NCBI GenBank assembly: GCA_038501785.1
Contig: JBAMJR010000086.1
Coordinates: 721,001-785,000 of the forward strand
Direction of reading: 5' to 3'
Length of the DNA: 64,000 nucleotides
Source of the DNA: Myoxocephalus aenaeus
Taxonomy: Eukaryota; Chordata; Actinopteri; Perciformes; Cottidae
The notes beneath the pieces were generated by a model. That model was given only the letters and a program-made list of their open reading frames with translations. It was not told the origin of the DNA and ran no database searches. Numbering within the stretch: the first letter of the stretch is position 1; each line of letters opens with the position of its first letter. The position numbers and the translations under genes were made by a program. Below are positions 1-13,900 of this stretch, piece by piece.

Positions 1-3000
1 AGGTATACTATATATTACGGAGCATTCCTTTCCGTAGGTGAAGCTATGAATTGTATGTGAGAACAGCCTGAATAATATTGAGGTTTGAATCTTTGAGTCC
101 TGAGTTGAGTGTATAAGAAGTGTGTCGTGTCACAAGGCAGATAAAACACAAACTTTCTATTGCATTTGTATCCAAGTCCGGTATTGTTCCTATTTGTGGA
201 GTCGAAACTGGGGGTGTCGATCGTGTTCGTACTGTTCATTCAGAGGTTACGGGTGTCTTTAGAGAACCCATTTGGGGCTGGTGAGTCAGCACGACTGTCA
301 GCCTCATTGTTTCTCAGCTCCATCAGTGTGGCAGGGCGGCAGGGCGGTGACAGCGGCGTCTGACAGGGAGCACAGAGACGAGGAGGATGGAGCAGAGGGC
401 TCGAGACCAGTCACAGAAGAGCATGAAGTATCTAGACCTTTCTACCTCTTTGTTAGACCAGTGAACAACAGAAGACACTGCGTGTATTGTATGTCAGGGG
501 CATGACAGATACGTTACAACTACAAGCATTTTCTAATGGTCATGCACCCCAAAATCACAAATATGTATTCTTCCTCTTACTTGTGCTGCTATTTATCAAT
601 CTAGATTGTTTTGGTGTGAGTTTCCTAGTTTTGGAGAAACTAGCCACACGTGCCATATTATTCCATTATATTGGAGAATAGGCAGACATCTCTATGGTTG
701 ATATCTAAACTCCCACTAAAACAATTAGATTGGTTAATAACACTACAGGTAAGAAGGGAAATTTGTATTTTTTTTATTTTGCGGTGAACTGTCCCTGTAA
801 GGTGACGAAAAGTTAGGAGAAAAGACTCAACTTCTGTTTTGGTGATTTTCTCTATTTCACTCATTCCTTGAAGATAATTACGTGCGTTTTTGAAACCCAT
901 CATCTCTTCTTTTAACGAAAGTCCATCAGAGTTCTGACAGCAGACCGAGAATCAATCTCCGCGGTCGTGTGCGGAGCGCGGCCTCGGAGAAAGACTTGGA
1001 AGTCTCTCTTCTTTGAGCACTGGACCCGATCGCAAAGCTATTATCAGTGAAAGCACGTAGAGAACTGCAGAGAAGAAACTGTCCTGAACTTTACAGACAA
1101 AGTCCTTATTCCCCTTCAATACTAACCGAGTTTAACAACAAAAAATGAAGAAAAAAAACAGTTTGGAAGCAGGAGGAAAAAATGATGGAGGTAAAACATG
1201 GAAGGAATATTAAAAGGTCCTTTTGACAGATTCAGGATTTATCTTTAATGTGACATTTGAACCGTTTTCCTCATGGGAATAACTGCATCCTGCATAGACA
1301 GGGGTATAGGTCAGCCACAAGTAAACAAGACACCACAGACATAATTGATTTTGAGCATCAGTTTGAGGCAAACGATTGATCCCGGTGTTATTTAAAAAAA
1401 TAAAAAAAGATAGAAAACCCCATTCATAACATCAATCTCATGGAAATGTGTGTGTGTGTGTGTGTGTGTTGCTTTATGAGCGCGCCTGTGGAAAGCTGCT
1501 AGAGCGAACAATAAGGAAGCCACCCACACTACAATCACCACACCATTATGTCTTCTTTTCGTGGCTCTTTTAGGGAAATCAGCTTACTTTCTGTGCAGCT
1601 CAATAGTGTTTCAGGAGCCACAAAGGACCTGAGTAGAAATGATTTTGTGATTCAGTTGATTCACACGTGATGCGATCCCACCTGTCCCACTTTTGTCAGT
1701 GTTCCACCTCTTAACTTCCTGTTCCTGACGAAGATATGCCCATCTCATTCGCCCGGACAAAGCCTCTGAATTAATCAGTCTTTATTATGAGTAGCCATCT
1801 TGAAATAATGCTGTTTCACACATTCAGGTGCGATCCGACGTCCTGAATATGCAGATGATTGAGAAAATGGCTCGTCCTGTTCCGATTTTTTGTTTTGTTT
1901 GTGTCAACAACTCAACAAATCTCATGAAAATCCACAATGAGCTGATCTTACTTCCTGTGTCGCTTGATAAGACTTGATGTAGGTTATTCCTTTGTGCCAT
2001 AGACTTCCAGTGATGTCCCAAAACTATCAAAGCACAAGAATGAGCCACGCTGTTGCCCTGGGTGAGATATTCCTTCCTTAAGATGGGCACCAGGTCCAAG
2101 TTGACCTATTTTGCATGCAAACAACATGAATAATATCTATGAATGAAAATCTACGCCCGCCTCTCAAACCCTGACTAGCTGGCGAAGCAAACAAGTTAAC
2201 AACTGACAAATGCATATGAAGTAAAAACTGTACAACCATGTTGTCCAGGCATGGAGGAAGAAGTGAAAGAGAAGAAAAGACAAAAATATGGGCAATAAAT
2301 ATGTCTGGTTTTGTCACAATATGACCAGAGATGTGATCTAAAAGGTGATGATGCTAGATGAGAAGTTAGGGAGTCACCAAAGTTATTACAATTCCTCCAG
2401 AGGGGAACATGCACGTCTGAAACAAATTTCATGGCAATTCAATCCAACATTTGTTGGTAAATTTAACTCAAAACCACAAATGTAAACCATATCGTTGCGT
2501 TAGAGGAAAAGGTCCGGAGATCCCCAACTATTCATTCATCGAACTCGTCAGCTGTTTTTAAAGTTTTAGTAGGAACCAATGGGTTTGCCCATTGGGTGCC
2601 ACAGAAGATGGAAGGTATTGAACGATGGACCATTTAGTTTTGGTGTCATGGGATTTGTTGACAGTAAGAAAAATATGGAATAACACCACTTATCCTTTAA
2701 TGCTGTAAAACAGGGAGAACAGAGTGGTGGTCCTTACGGCAAACACTCGTCAATTACATGAGTCAAACATCCATTGATGGAGGACCATTACATTATTCCA
2801 TTTGTCGAATATCAAATTCCAAGTAAAATGTTGCTAATGACTAGCTCGCTAATGACAGTAAAAAAAGCTGAGGGTTTTCCCCCATCAGACATTTTGAACA
2901 CATCGAATGCCTTTGACATGAAAACACATTGTTTCACTCACAGCGAGGCACTTCGGATGAATACTCTCCGACCCGCATCTGACTTCCGAGGCCACGCGAC

Positions 3001-3904
3001 TCCGTCGGCATCTGACGGAAGTTCAATCGCAAACAAAACACGATTCTCCGCCCCTCTTGGATCAACTCTTTGCAGTCTGACCTTTCCAACCTCTCCAAAC
3101 ATCGCAGAGACACAACGGTGTATCTTCATCCATGCCCCGCGGACAATTAGGTTGGCGGAACAGATGACCCTGTCGGTGCTGCTCTTTACTGTAAAACAAC
3201 GTCTGATGGGGTACAACGTGGTCCAAATCCAGATGAAAGGACGAGAGCAAACGAAATGGCAGCGAGCCTAAACTGAACACAACCGCATTAGCAAAGATAA
3301 AGAATGAGAACAATATAGTTGTGACCTAATGGGTTGTGCTTTTGTTGGAACCTAACATAATAAAAACAACGTTATTAGTACTGATGCGAGCGCGTCTCTC
3401 GCTAAAAGCAAATGAAGACGTGGGGTATTGTTTTCCGGCTAAAGCTTCACCACAACTGACAGAGCAGACGGCACCTTCCCATCCTGTCTCCTGGGAAAAG
3501 GTCAATAGTGGGAATCACCACCTGCTGCTGCAGTCGCATACCTCTGTGAGCCAATTCACCGGCCAGGTGGTCTCTCCAAGAATGGGACACCGTGAACGGC
3601 AGGATAATACTCTTGTATGTGTGTCTATGAATGCTACACTTTTTTTTTTAAAGAAAGTTACAAGACAAGAAGATAATTCAGTCTTGAATTGAAAGTGCAA
3701 GTGTGTGAAGATTTCCCCTGAGAGAGCAGAACTCATTATTCAAGTTGTCCGGAGGTTTATTTTCGCTTCTTGGATTGGTTTCACATCTTTTCTGGGCTTT
3801 CTCTGATTGTCTCTGTCATTCTTCATCTTATCTAATCTGATAAATTGTGACCCTCTAAACCCGAGCAACCTCCGGGTCTGAAAAGTGAAGCCAATGCTGA
3901 AGTT
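1..3904. other. Intergenic or intronic DNA, no gene recognised
   Basis: I find no open frame with family resemblance and no convincing exon chain here. A (TG)n run lies at about 1446-1469. Short open frames near 160-500 and 2774-3271 have ordinary non-coding composition and no motifs. The stretch could be introns or UTR of a gene starting outside the window. Confidence 0.4.
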
Positions 3905-4187
3905 CCTTAAACTAGCATTCTCTCTACTGACCACCAGGGGCTGACTCCTCTGGTTGTATAGAAGTATATGCTTCATGTGTTAAAGCTGCATTCTCTCTAC
4001 TGACCACCAGGGGCCGACTCCTCTGGTTGTATAGAAGTATATGCTTCATGTGTTAAAGCTACATTCTCTCTCCTGACCACCAGGGGGCGACTCCTCTGGT
4101 TGTATAGAAGTATATGCTTCATGTGTTAAAGCTGCATTCTCTCTCCTGACCACCAGGGGGCGACTCCTCTGGTTGTATAGAAGTCTA
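3905..4187 (+). repeat. 73-bp tandem repeat, about 4 units, each with a CTCF-like motif
   Basis: Four successive units each contain GACCACCAGGGG followed by C-T/C-GACTCCTCTGG. The motif starts at 3929, 4002, 4075 and 4148, exactly 73 bp apart. Units 3 and 4 carry the better core CCACCAGGGGGCG. The last unit runs into a tail (4188-4264) that recurs inverted at 40578-40680, so the array is an expanded copy of a dispersed repeat family. Confidence 0.9.
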
Positions 4188-5639
4188 TACAAATGACTCT
4201 ACTTTTCTCTTGATTTATTCCCTCAGTAAACATTGTAAACATGAGTTTATGTCTCAATCTCTAGTTTCAAGTGTTCTATACAGTACAGATTAACACATTA
4301 CTCAATGCCACAACAACAATAACGTGACAGAAAAGTTCATCTTTTGCATGCAAGTGCAAGTCAGTTCTCAAGTGAGTCAATACAAGTCCCAGTTTTGTCT
4401 TGTCAAGTCTAAAGTCGAGTCACACATCCTTAATGAGCCATTTGCAAGTCTTGTAGTTGTTAGTGTAGCGCCCTGAAATATGTGATTTCATATGTATTAT
4501 TAATACGACTGTGTCCATTTCTAATAATTTACTTTAAATGTGTGTTTAAGTTCATTCATATGTTGTTATTCCAATGTTTGAGAACATGAATGACCTGTAC
4601 AAATACTGACTGTGAAGGGAGGAAAGTATTGCATTGACCCTTTAGAAGAGAGCGCTGTCTCTTTAAAAGAGAATTTAGGACGACGTGCCATATGGAGGCC
4701 GAAGACAAAAACATGTGCTTGTGTTTAACCGTGGATTTGTTATAATAAAAGTTGCAAACCAAAGAAGGACGTGTTTGTGGACAGTTCGTTTTAAGGGTGG
4801 GATGGGAGATAGTTGGGAGCCACCGCGCCAACTTTGCACCGAGGCATAAGCGAACTAAGCGGCTTCCGAGGGCCCCAACCAGAGGGCCCCCAGGAGCGTC
4901 TGAAATATCCCACAAGAGAGCTTAAAACAAACCAGGCGGCCATATACGCCAAGTCGTGTCCCGTGGAAATTACACAAGGGCTCACAAGTCAGGGACACCA
5001 CCGCTTGAAACCACCTTAAAGTCTTCCACCGCTAGCCGACCATTATTATTTACTGAGCGATATTGTCTAAGCATCCCAGTTAGATGATATGTGAAACTCA
5101 CATAAAATAAATGAAAAATCCTGCTCTTTTTTAAAGCATACAAGTCTGGACTCGTCATAAAAACCAAGAAGCGAGTGGTGTAACTCTCGCTCCTCCGGTC
5201 TCCTGCAAAGTACGTCGATGAGCTCCAACATGCCCGTGAAGAAGTCGCGCACACCTCTCTCCCCACCAATATATCACGCTATTTGGGTTCGCACCAGTCT
5301 CTCTCCCTCGAGGACGGACACTTGTGGAGTTTCACATTGTTCTCGTAATTATTGAGCATTAAAACAAAGCTTTTTGTGCCTTTAATCTTTTAATCTGGCT
5401 GCCCTTTATGATTCATGCTAGCGATTACTGAACGCAAACTCATGACAGGTATTGTGGGGACATTTTAACCAGGGGGAGAACCTGGGGGAGACCGAGCTGG
5501 TTTTGGAACATCTTGGGATTTTGCAGGAAGACCTGAAGGATGTGACTGCATGGGGAGAAGGGTCCTATCACCATGGCAACCAGACCAGAATAAACTGCAG
5601 AGAATAGACGTGTAGTAGCGGTCGCGGTAGCAGTGACAG
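4188..5639. other. Intergenic, possible old retroelement debris
   Basis: This holds the tail of the dispersed repeat (to about 4264) and then unique-looking sequence. Positions 4460-5010 contain AATAAA-type and GGGCCCC-rich blocks reminiscent of a degraded LTR, but no termini or direct repeats could be established. A minus-strand open frame at 5067-5275 is discussed as a finding. No gene is supported. Confidence 0.3.
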
Positions 5640-7095
5640 CAACATAAATTGCCTCATGAATTGATTTTAAGTTGGCTCATGAATAAGATTTTGACGGGCT
5701 TTTATTTTGTTATTCAACATCAGAATGTCGTGATTGTCTCTGAGTGACATCTTGAGATGGTCTACTATTAATCTGAAGTGGGATTAGTTTGTAACTATAG
5801 GTCATTACATTTGAAATCTAATCTATAATTAGATGTATATTGGCTCATTAAGTGATTTGAAGTTAGCTCATGAATGAGATTTTTACGGACTTTTATTTTG
5901 TAATTCAACATCAGAATGTCTTGATTGTCTTCTGAGTGACATCTTGAGGTGGTCTACTATTAAGTAACTATTGGTCATTTCATTCAAATTTGGTCTGAAA
6001 TTAGACATAAATTGACTAATGAAATTATTTGATGTTAGCTCGAAGGAGATTTTGAAGGGCTTTTATTTTGTTATTCAACATCAGAATGTCGTGATTGTCT
6101 CTGAGTGACATCTTGAGGTAGTCTACTCTTAATCTGAAGTGGAATTACTTTTGTAACTATGTCATTTCCTTTCTAATCTGAAATTAGACATACATTGCCT
6201 CATGAACTGATTTGAAGTTAGCTCATGAAGGTGATTTTGACGGGCTTTTATTTTGTAATTCAACATCAGAATGTCTTGATTGTATCTGAGTGACATCTTG
6301 AGATGGTCTACTATTAATCTGAAGTGGGATTAGTTTGTAACTATAGGTCATTACATTTGAAATCTAATCTATAATTAGATGTATATTGGCTCATGAAGTG
6401 ATTTGAAGTTAGCTCATGAATGAGATTTTTACGGACTTTTATTTTGTAATTCAACATCAGAATGTCTTGATTGTCTTCTGAGTGACATCTTGAGATGGTC
6501 TACTATTAAGTAACTATTGGTCATTTCATTCAAATTTGGTCTGAAATTAGACATAAATTGACTAATGAAATTATTTGATGTTAGCTCGAAGGAGATTTTG
6601 AAGGGCTTTTATTTTGTTATTCAACATCAGAATGTCGTGATTGTCTCTGAGTGACATCTTGAGTTAGTCTACTCTTAATCTGAAGTGGAATTACTTTTGT
6701 AACTATGTAATTTCCTTTCTAATCTGAAATTAGACATACATTGCCTCATGAACTGATTTGAAGTTAGCTCATGAAGGTGATTTTGACGGGCTTTTATTTT
6801 GTAATTCAACATCAGAATGTCTTGATTGTATCTGAGTGACATCTTGAGATGGTCTACTCTTAATCTGAAGTGGGATTAGTTTGTAACTGTAGGTCATTAC
6901 ATTTCAAATGAATCTGAAACTAGACAGATTTTGACAGGCTTTCATTTTGTAGACATAAATCTCCTCATGAACTGATTTGAAGTTGGCTCATTGAAGGAGA
7001 TTTTTAAGGGCTTTTATTTTGTAATTCAACATCAGAATAGCTTGATATCTTGAGGTGGTCTACTATTAATATGAAGTGGAATTAGTTTGTCACTA
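5640..7095. repeat. Satellite-like tandem array with 546-bp higher-order period
   Basis: The marker ATTCAACATCAGAATG recurs at about 5712, 5902, 6071, 6257, 6449, 6618, 6803 and 7023. Spacings are roughly 190, 169, 186, 192, 169, 185 and 220 bp. The first six spacings repeat the series 190/169/186, so three diverged monomers of about 182 bp form a higher-order unit of about 546 bp, present twice, followed by extra diverged monomers. No coding capacity is seen. Confidence 0.85.
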
Positions 7096-8157
7096 GGTAC
7101 AAATAAATAGATATCACCATGAAACTTCCCCAGGGTACTGAAATGTTATTTTTAAATTAAATCTTTGGACGTCTTCCTACAAGGACTAGTTCCATTTAGC
7201 TCTCCATTTTATTTTCCCAATTCACCTGAACATCCAGTCCATTATTCCAAATTGCTGAATGAGAACAGATGTGATTCAGCTGCAGCTTCATGTCTCTGAG
7301 CAGAAATATTTAAAAGCCTCCCTTGTGTTTTTTTTTTCAGAACACGATGCAATAAAAACGACATAACTGCTCTATCCTGTGCAGGGGGACATGACGAGGA
7401 GGAAGAAAACAGCATTTGCATGTTGTGGAATTTACATTGGGTGATTATTTATACTTTTAATATGCTTTTCAGCTGCCAACAATCCCCCCTATTAGATTAA
7501 GTGAGCTGAAGGATGCTCACAGTGGGACCTAGTGGAGGTTCTGTGTGCGTCTGGTTACCGGCACAAGATGGATGGTTCGCACGTAACGGCTAAACACTTC
7601 ACCGCCACAGTTCTTCTACATGTGCTGATAGTGATAACCTCATTAATGTCTAAAGTTAAGTATTAAGTACAGGAAGACACAGAAACCTTGACGAATAAAT
7701 GAGAATATAAGAACCTTGATAAATATCACATCTCTCATTTCGGAGCACAATGGCAATATTTCTCAATGTTTTTCCGCTACCAACCGAAAAAGACAAAAAA
7801 TAACGATAATGATAATGCAGGGTCTCAGAAATAATATCTGTCAATACGTGTTTTCAACCTGCAATAACAGATTTTATTTGGCCACTTGAGGGCAGCAGAT
7901 TTCTACAAACTTACTGAAGGTGACATATTTTTTATTTACGGAGCTGAGAAAAAAAAGAGTAAATTAAGGTCGTACATTTATGGGAAAAAAATATTGGATA
8001 TTCTCTGAGATTAAAGTGGCAAATTTCTGAAAGTTTTCAAGATAATAAAGTCGTACATTTAAGAAAAAAGTGTGCAAATAAATGATAAACACGTTTTCTT
8101 TCATGTTATTTCCTAGTTCTTTTATGAACATATAAATATGGCTGCCCGCTGACTCCT
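7096..8157. other. Intergenic, no gene seen
   Basis: Nothing coding is apparent. The only feature of note is a CTCF-like motif at 7880-7897 (GGCCACTTGAGGGCAGCA, plus orientation). Confidence 0.4.
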
Positions 8158-8159
8158 GT

Positions 8160-8250
<91 letters not shown>

Positions 8251-8276
8251 TGCGTGTGTGCATGTGCGTGTGTTGC
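8158..8276 (+). repeat. (TG)n microsatellite
   Basis: This is an almost pure TG run of more than 90 bp that decays into TGCGTG variants at its right edge. Open frames across it on both strands are repeat artefacts. Confidence 0.97.
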
Positions 8277-9038
8277 ACTAACACAACTAACAAAACACAC
8301 CCTGCTGAGTACTTCACTGCCTTACACTGCAGCTCGCTGAATTTTTGCATCAGGCAAGCTCGTATGAAATATCTGCATTCATCGCCGCTTGTTTTTAAGT
8401 TTGAATGAAGCGTGTCTTACGACGCCTTACACCTCGCTGGAGGGGTTAGCCAGCTGTGGATTTTATTCCTTCAATCATGAAAACACAGCAGTGGTCGTTG
8501 CAGACACACCTGGAGGGGATCTGCACTCTATTGAGTACACGTTTCTTTCTTTTTTTCTCCATTTCTTTTTGGAAAATAGGGGTTTTAGGACTCAATTAGA
8601 GACCAAATAGATGGATAAAATGGCGATTTTCTTTCCCCTCCTTGAAATATGTTCCTCTTCATCACTCCTGAAGGACTGAAATATTTAAAGTCTCACATCT
8701 GCCATTTCAGCCGGCCGTGAGACTGAAAGCTCAGTTCAATCTAGCAGGATTACGGCGGGTCCCAGACACTACCTGACGGTGATGGAGGGCTGCGAAGGCG
8801 AGGGAGGACAGGCACGCAGGGAGAGAGAGCGAGCGTGATGATAAGTGAGTTGTAGCATGTGGTAGTAGTGCACTAATCACGGTCTCCGGCTGGAGAAACA
8901 CACCGGCGCCTCACAGATTATTGAGAGATAATGGGATTCTCAGGGCAACAGACACACAGCTAAAGATAGATGGAATTTGAAAATGAATTATGCAAAATAC
9001 TGTCTATCTCTCTTTCTTGCTGTGTGTGTGTTTGTGCC

Positions 9039-9082
<44 letters not shown>

Positions 9083-9869
9083 CTGTGACTATACAACTAA
9101 CTGTTCTGAGTGATGAAAAATGAGGAAATAAGGCATTAGTCATAACATCTGAACGGAAAACAAAGCCAGCTTTCAGAAGCCTGATTTTAGATTCCTGGGC
9201 ACAAAATGGCCAAATAAAAATCCAGAGAGACCCGCAACTTCTGCATTTGGCACTTTTGAGAAACGACTAAATATGCAGTTGAAGCCTAAATATGTAAAAG
9301 GGGAATATCCAATAGTACAGGGAGAGCTTTACTTGCGGCTTTAATTTAAAGATAGTTTTCTAAATCTTGATTTTTTTTTTTGCAGGGTTTGTTGTCACTT
9401 GATGCCACGCCCCCCTGGACCGCCGTTCTGGCGGTGCAGTGTGCAGCATCGTCCCCGCTGGGATGGATCAAGGTCTTCAGACAGTTGTTATTTGTACAAA
9501 CAGCTGAAGGGGGTTTCTGTCAAATCCCCCCACTGTGTGAGCCCTTTAAGGGCCTATTTTGATATTTACTTTCAGTGCATTGTCGGTGCATATTCACTCT
9601 GTGACGCAAACTGCACCTGTCCGTCATCCCTCATCCTTTCTGATGGTTTTAATTTTCCTGGATTACAAAAGTGCATCTATTGAAAAGGGTGAACAAAAGT
9701 AAGAAATTCATTCGAAACCCGAATCAGAACAAATATTTGATGTGGAAAGAATCGCTCATGAGCGGATTTGAATCTCTGCACGATGCTAACATTAGCATGC
9801 AAGACAACGCCAACAAGCTGGCCACCGGTCTCTCTTCCTGACCTGTGACACACTCCCACTCCACACACT

Positions 9870-9900
<31 letters not shown>

Positions 9901-10489
9901 ACTTCCAGCCAGCCGTCTCCCTGTAAGCTGTCACTCATTCCCCTCCGCGGTGACCCCTGTCAGGCCCGTGTCACTTCCCGGGGTCAGGGTTATCACGCCA
10001 TCCACACGCACTCACTCCTCCATTTGTTTATTTATTTGTTTGTGTCGTTTCCTGGCGGCTGCCTTCATCCTGTCCGTCTCCCACACGCCCCCTCAGACGC
10101 CTCGTCTTTTAACCCGCCACCTCTGGCTGTTTCGCCTCCCCCCGCCCCTGAAGTGTCAGTGAACACGGAGGTGTTTGATTCCACCTGTCTGAAGAGAACA
10201 CTCTCCACTTTCATTGAGTTTCACCGAACTTTTTTTTCTGAACTCATCTGTTTTTGTGCAACCAGAACATCATTCATTCTGAGCACTGGGAGAAAATATT
10301 GGAGAATTATTGAGCAGTAAGTCATGAGAGGATGTGTGATTTCAGAGCTGAGAGTCATCGCTCAACCCTGCAGCTCACGGCAGTTTTTAATCAGTACAAA
10401 CATCATGGCTGCTAAAAATTGTTTATTTCAACCAGCTTTAATAAATATGTTTGATTGGTCAGATGATGACATGTACAAAGCCACAGATA
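8277..10489. other. Intergenic, microsatellites only
   Basis: It contains a (TG)n tract at about 9041-9079 and a (CA)n tract at about 9867-9902. The segment 8900-9000, rich in TAAT and AATTA words, could be conserved regulatory DNA, but nothing decides this. No gene was recognised. Confidence 0.35.
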
Positions 10490-10910
10490 ATATTCAGGAC
10501 TTCACAGTTCCCCTCAGTTTTTTTTGCACTATATGTTATATGTTTTTGCACTATATGTTATATGTCTAATTTGTTTTTGCACTATGTTTATATGTCTTTG
10601 CACTATGTTTATACGTTTCTGCACTATGTTTATATGTTGTTTATATGTTATATGTTGTATATTTTTTACTTTTTTTTAAATGTTGCACTATTCACTTTAT
10701 GTTTCTGCACTATGTTTATATGTTTATATGTTTATGTTATATGTTGTCTAGTTTATATGTTTATATGTTGTTTATATGTTATATGTTGTCTATTTTTTTA
10801 AATGTTGCACTATTCACTTTATTTTCAGACAGTAGAGAAACATAATTTCAGGTCTTCTGTATGTTTGCACAAATGGAAGAAGTGACAATAAAACTGACTT
10901 TGACTTTGAC
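10490..10910 (+). mobile_element. Non-LTR retrotransposon 3' end with (TTTGAC)n tail
   Basis: A degenerate run of TTTTGCACTATGTTTATATG-like words (10510-10815) is followed by GACAATAAAACTGACTTTGACTTTGACTTTGAG (10881-10915). A short AATAAA-containing 3' UTR ending in a simple hexamer repeat is the usual 3' terminus of fish CR1/L2/Rex-type LINEs. No reverse-transcriptase coding remains, so this is a 5'-truncated copy. The internal repeat may have expanded by slippage. Confidence 0.65.
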
Positions 10911-13900
10911 TTTGAGTTCTACCGAGTGTTTCAACATCTTTCAGCTCTTGATTTGGGTTGAAAATACGTTTGATTGCTGTTTCTGACCCAGAGACAACTT
11001 TTTTTCGACTCCTTTCGACTCCTTTATCAACTGAATGTCAAATATATTTAACGCGGCACTCGCTGAAATAACTGATTCAGTAGTTTTCCTCATCCGGAGA
11101 AGAAGCACACTGCACTCACTACCTGCTCAGCACCAACCGACAGACGGGCAACGTGAGCAACTCGCTGGTGGACGTTGTGGAGCTTTCAACAGCTGAAGAG
11201 CCAAAGGAGTGGAGCCCCAAAACTGAACTGAAAGGACCCAAAAGGAATGATGATAACCGTGGTGCAGGGATGATGTGTTTTTAGAGGCCAATCCCGGAGG
11301 TGAGTAAAAAAAGAAAATGGGATTTTTTCCATTTTATTTTGGATTAATGCAGAAAATATATTCTGTGACAAACAGCAGAATCAGCTTCTTCACAAAGATC
11401 CTTATTTCAGTCGGACTGATGACACTTTGTAGTCTCATTTAGCCACTCGTTAGCAAGAGGCTACGAGAGAGGTATCGACTGATGGATTTTATATCGTAAA
11501 AAACAAAATGTTAAAATCTCTGACCTTGTGTTCAGACCAAACTCCCATAAAAAAAACATTGACTATGAGACGAGGAAACCGGAAGTGCAACACTACTGAC
11601 TCATTTCCTGTTTCTTATGACTCATTCCTGCAGCTCTCTACGTTGCTGAGTGTGAATAAGCAACAGTTTATCCACATCAACTTCATAAAGTGATACTATG
11701 TGTGAACAACAAACGGCAAAAAACAACAAAACATTTTCTTTTTTCCATAATGCCGGTTTAAATATCTGAAAGCCACCACGCGACTGAGACGAGGGCCAGA
11801 TGTTTCTGTTTCACAGGATTCATCTCATCTGCAGCAGATGTTTGTGCTCTCGTCCTACTGCAGTGAGTCACACGAAATGGAACAGATCACAAAAACTAAA
11901 TCACATCCCAGGTGATGAAAGAGAGAATTTAACAGAGTGCAATAATGTGAATTCCTTGTCTTGTTTTTGTTGCCACGCAGGAACCAGTTCCCTCTGAACG
12001 CATTAAAGTTCCATCTGAATGTCTGAACCCGTGGCTCCAGGTCAGTGTTGTGTGAGATGTTCATGGTGATATTATACTGCGGTGGGGTTTTTATTCTCTT
12101 TCACAGCTTTGACTTCTACGTACTGAAGCAGAGAGGATTACCTGCAGCCTGCAGGGATCATTAGGCGCCATTAAGCTCCGTCTCATGAGCGGCACACCTG
12201 GGAGGAAGGAAACAGGATCGGAGGCTTGCGTCACCCGGATTCACTCACACTAACGTCTTTCTTTTTGGGATCCGGTTCAGTTAACGCCGGGTTTTTAGAG
12301 CAGTTTGACACAGTTGCTCAGTCAGCAATTTTTTTTTTTATTTGGAAAAACAATGACCGTATTACAACTCTATATCTGAAGATATTTGCTTTTACATTGT
12401 TGCACTGTTTGACATGCATGGAGGTGTATTGTGTTGGTCTGTTGCTCTTCCGGTGTAATTGCCTGTTGGTGCATGGCGCTTTAGAAGATTATGTACTTTT
12501 TCATGCAAATAAACATTACAGATGACTATAATAAAGTTAAATGATTATATTTACAATTTCTGACGGTTTACACTGAATTCGGGGTGGTTGAAATACATTT
12601 TTGGAGTCTGTGGTGAAAATAAAATAGTCAGGAGTCTTGCATACAAGCTGCTATAATAAAACAAAACGACAGCGATCTATATATCGGCAAATAAAAAGAA
12701 AGCTGCTCAACCACTAACCCTGAAGACGTGCATTTCAGAAACTTCTCCTACACTCTGAAGAAGTTCACCAAGACTTAAAAAAAAAAAAAAAAAAGATGTA
12801 TAATTAACACGAGCAAGAGTAAACAGAGGACGGAGGCTAATGAGTCTCATTATTTCCTCCCAGCGCACAGGGTGTATACTTAACCTCTCCTCTTCCTCAG
12901 TACATGAGATCCTTCATCCTGACCGCAAAACTAATTGTTATGATTTCCCAGCCCTGAAGGACTCTGATAGACAGCGTTTCTTTTGTTTTGGTGCAGGATG
13001 AGTGAGAGGGAATCAAGAGAAAGGAGCTTGTATTTTAAGTCACAGAGATGCACAACCTGAGTGCTACACAGCGGTCATTCCATCTTTACACATATCTATA
13101 TATCTACATATACATATCTACATATCTCACATCTTATCAGGACGCCACCGAACAGATTGAAAAGATTTCACTCAGTTGCATGCTGGACTTTTTTAACTGC
13201 TTAAAATCCACCATTCATATCTTCTCAGACAATAATCTGGTTCCTTTGAGTCGTTACACTCAATATTTAAAGTATCACACACTCATTCTGAAGGAAATGA
13301 GTGTGTCTAATTTCATTTTATCCAAATGGACGTTGCTATTATCTTCATAATCTGTTTTATTTTCTTCAGATGGCATTTATTGCATAACTCATAATGTTTT
13401 AAGAAGAAAAACGTTTTGTTATGGTGATTGTTTATTCTTGTGGTCTCCAGAGAGTCCTCCTTGTATGTTAGATATGTCAGTAGAATGAAGATTAAGAGAT
13501 GTTACACATTCATTTAGTTAAATAAATGTTAAAAAGTTAATATTCTCAATATTTATTCAATTTAATTTCAATTTTAACATTAGAGAGAATGTCAAACAGA
13601 CATCTCTACGTTTCCTCACAAAGGAAAAGGGACACATCATATTAAAGCTAAAGATGAGCTACAGATATATGACAAATATGCACAAATAAAAAAGATGTGT
13701 CATAAATCCCACTGTATAATCATTTCCACCGTGGTATTTATGTTTTTTAATGCTTGAAGTATTGGACATGACAGCTCAGTGGAAGCAGGTAATTTCCATT
13801 TACGCCGAGATTCCCCACTGATTGAATGTTCCCTGAAGAGAGCAGAAATACTCACAGAGGATTATCTGAAGGAAAGGTGACTTCTTTGTCCAACTTTAAC

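Noticed and set aside
3905..4187. CRISPR-like regular repeat
   Set aside because: The units are contiguous tandem copies with no unique spacers, in a vertebrate genome.
7964..8408. Open frames of His-Thr or Cys-Val repeats on both strands
   Set aside because: They are translations of the (TG)n microsatellite and have no flanking coding signal.
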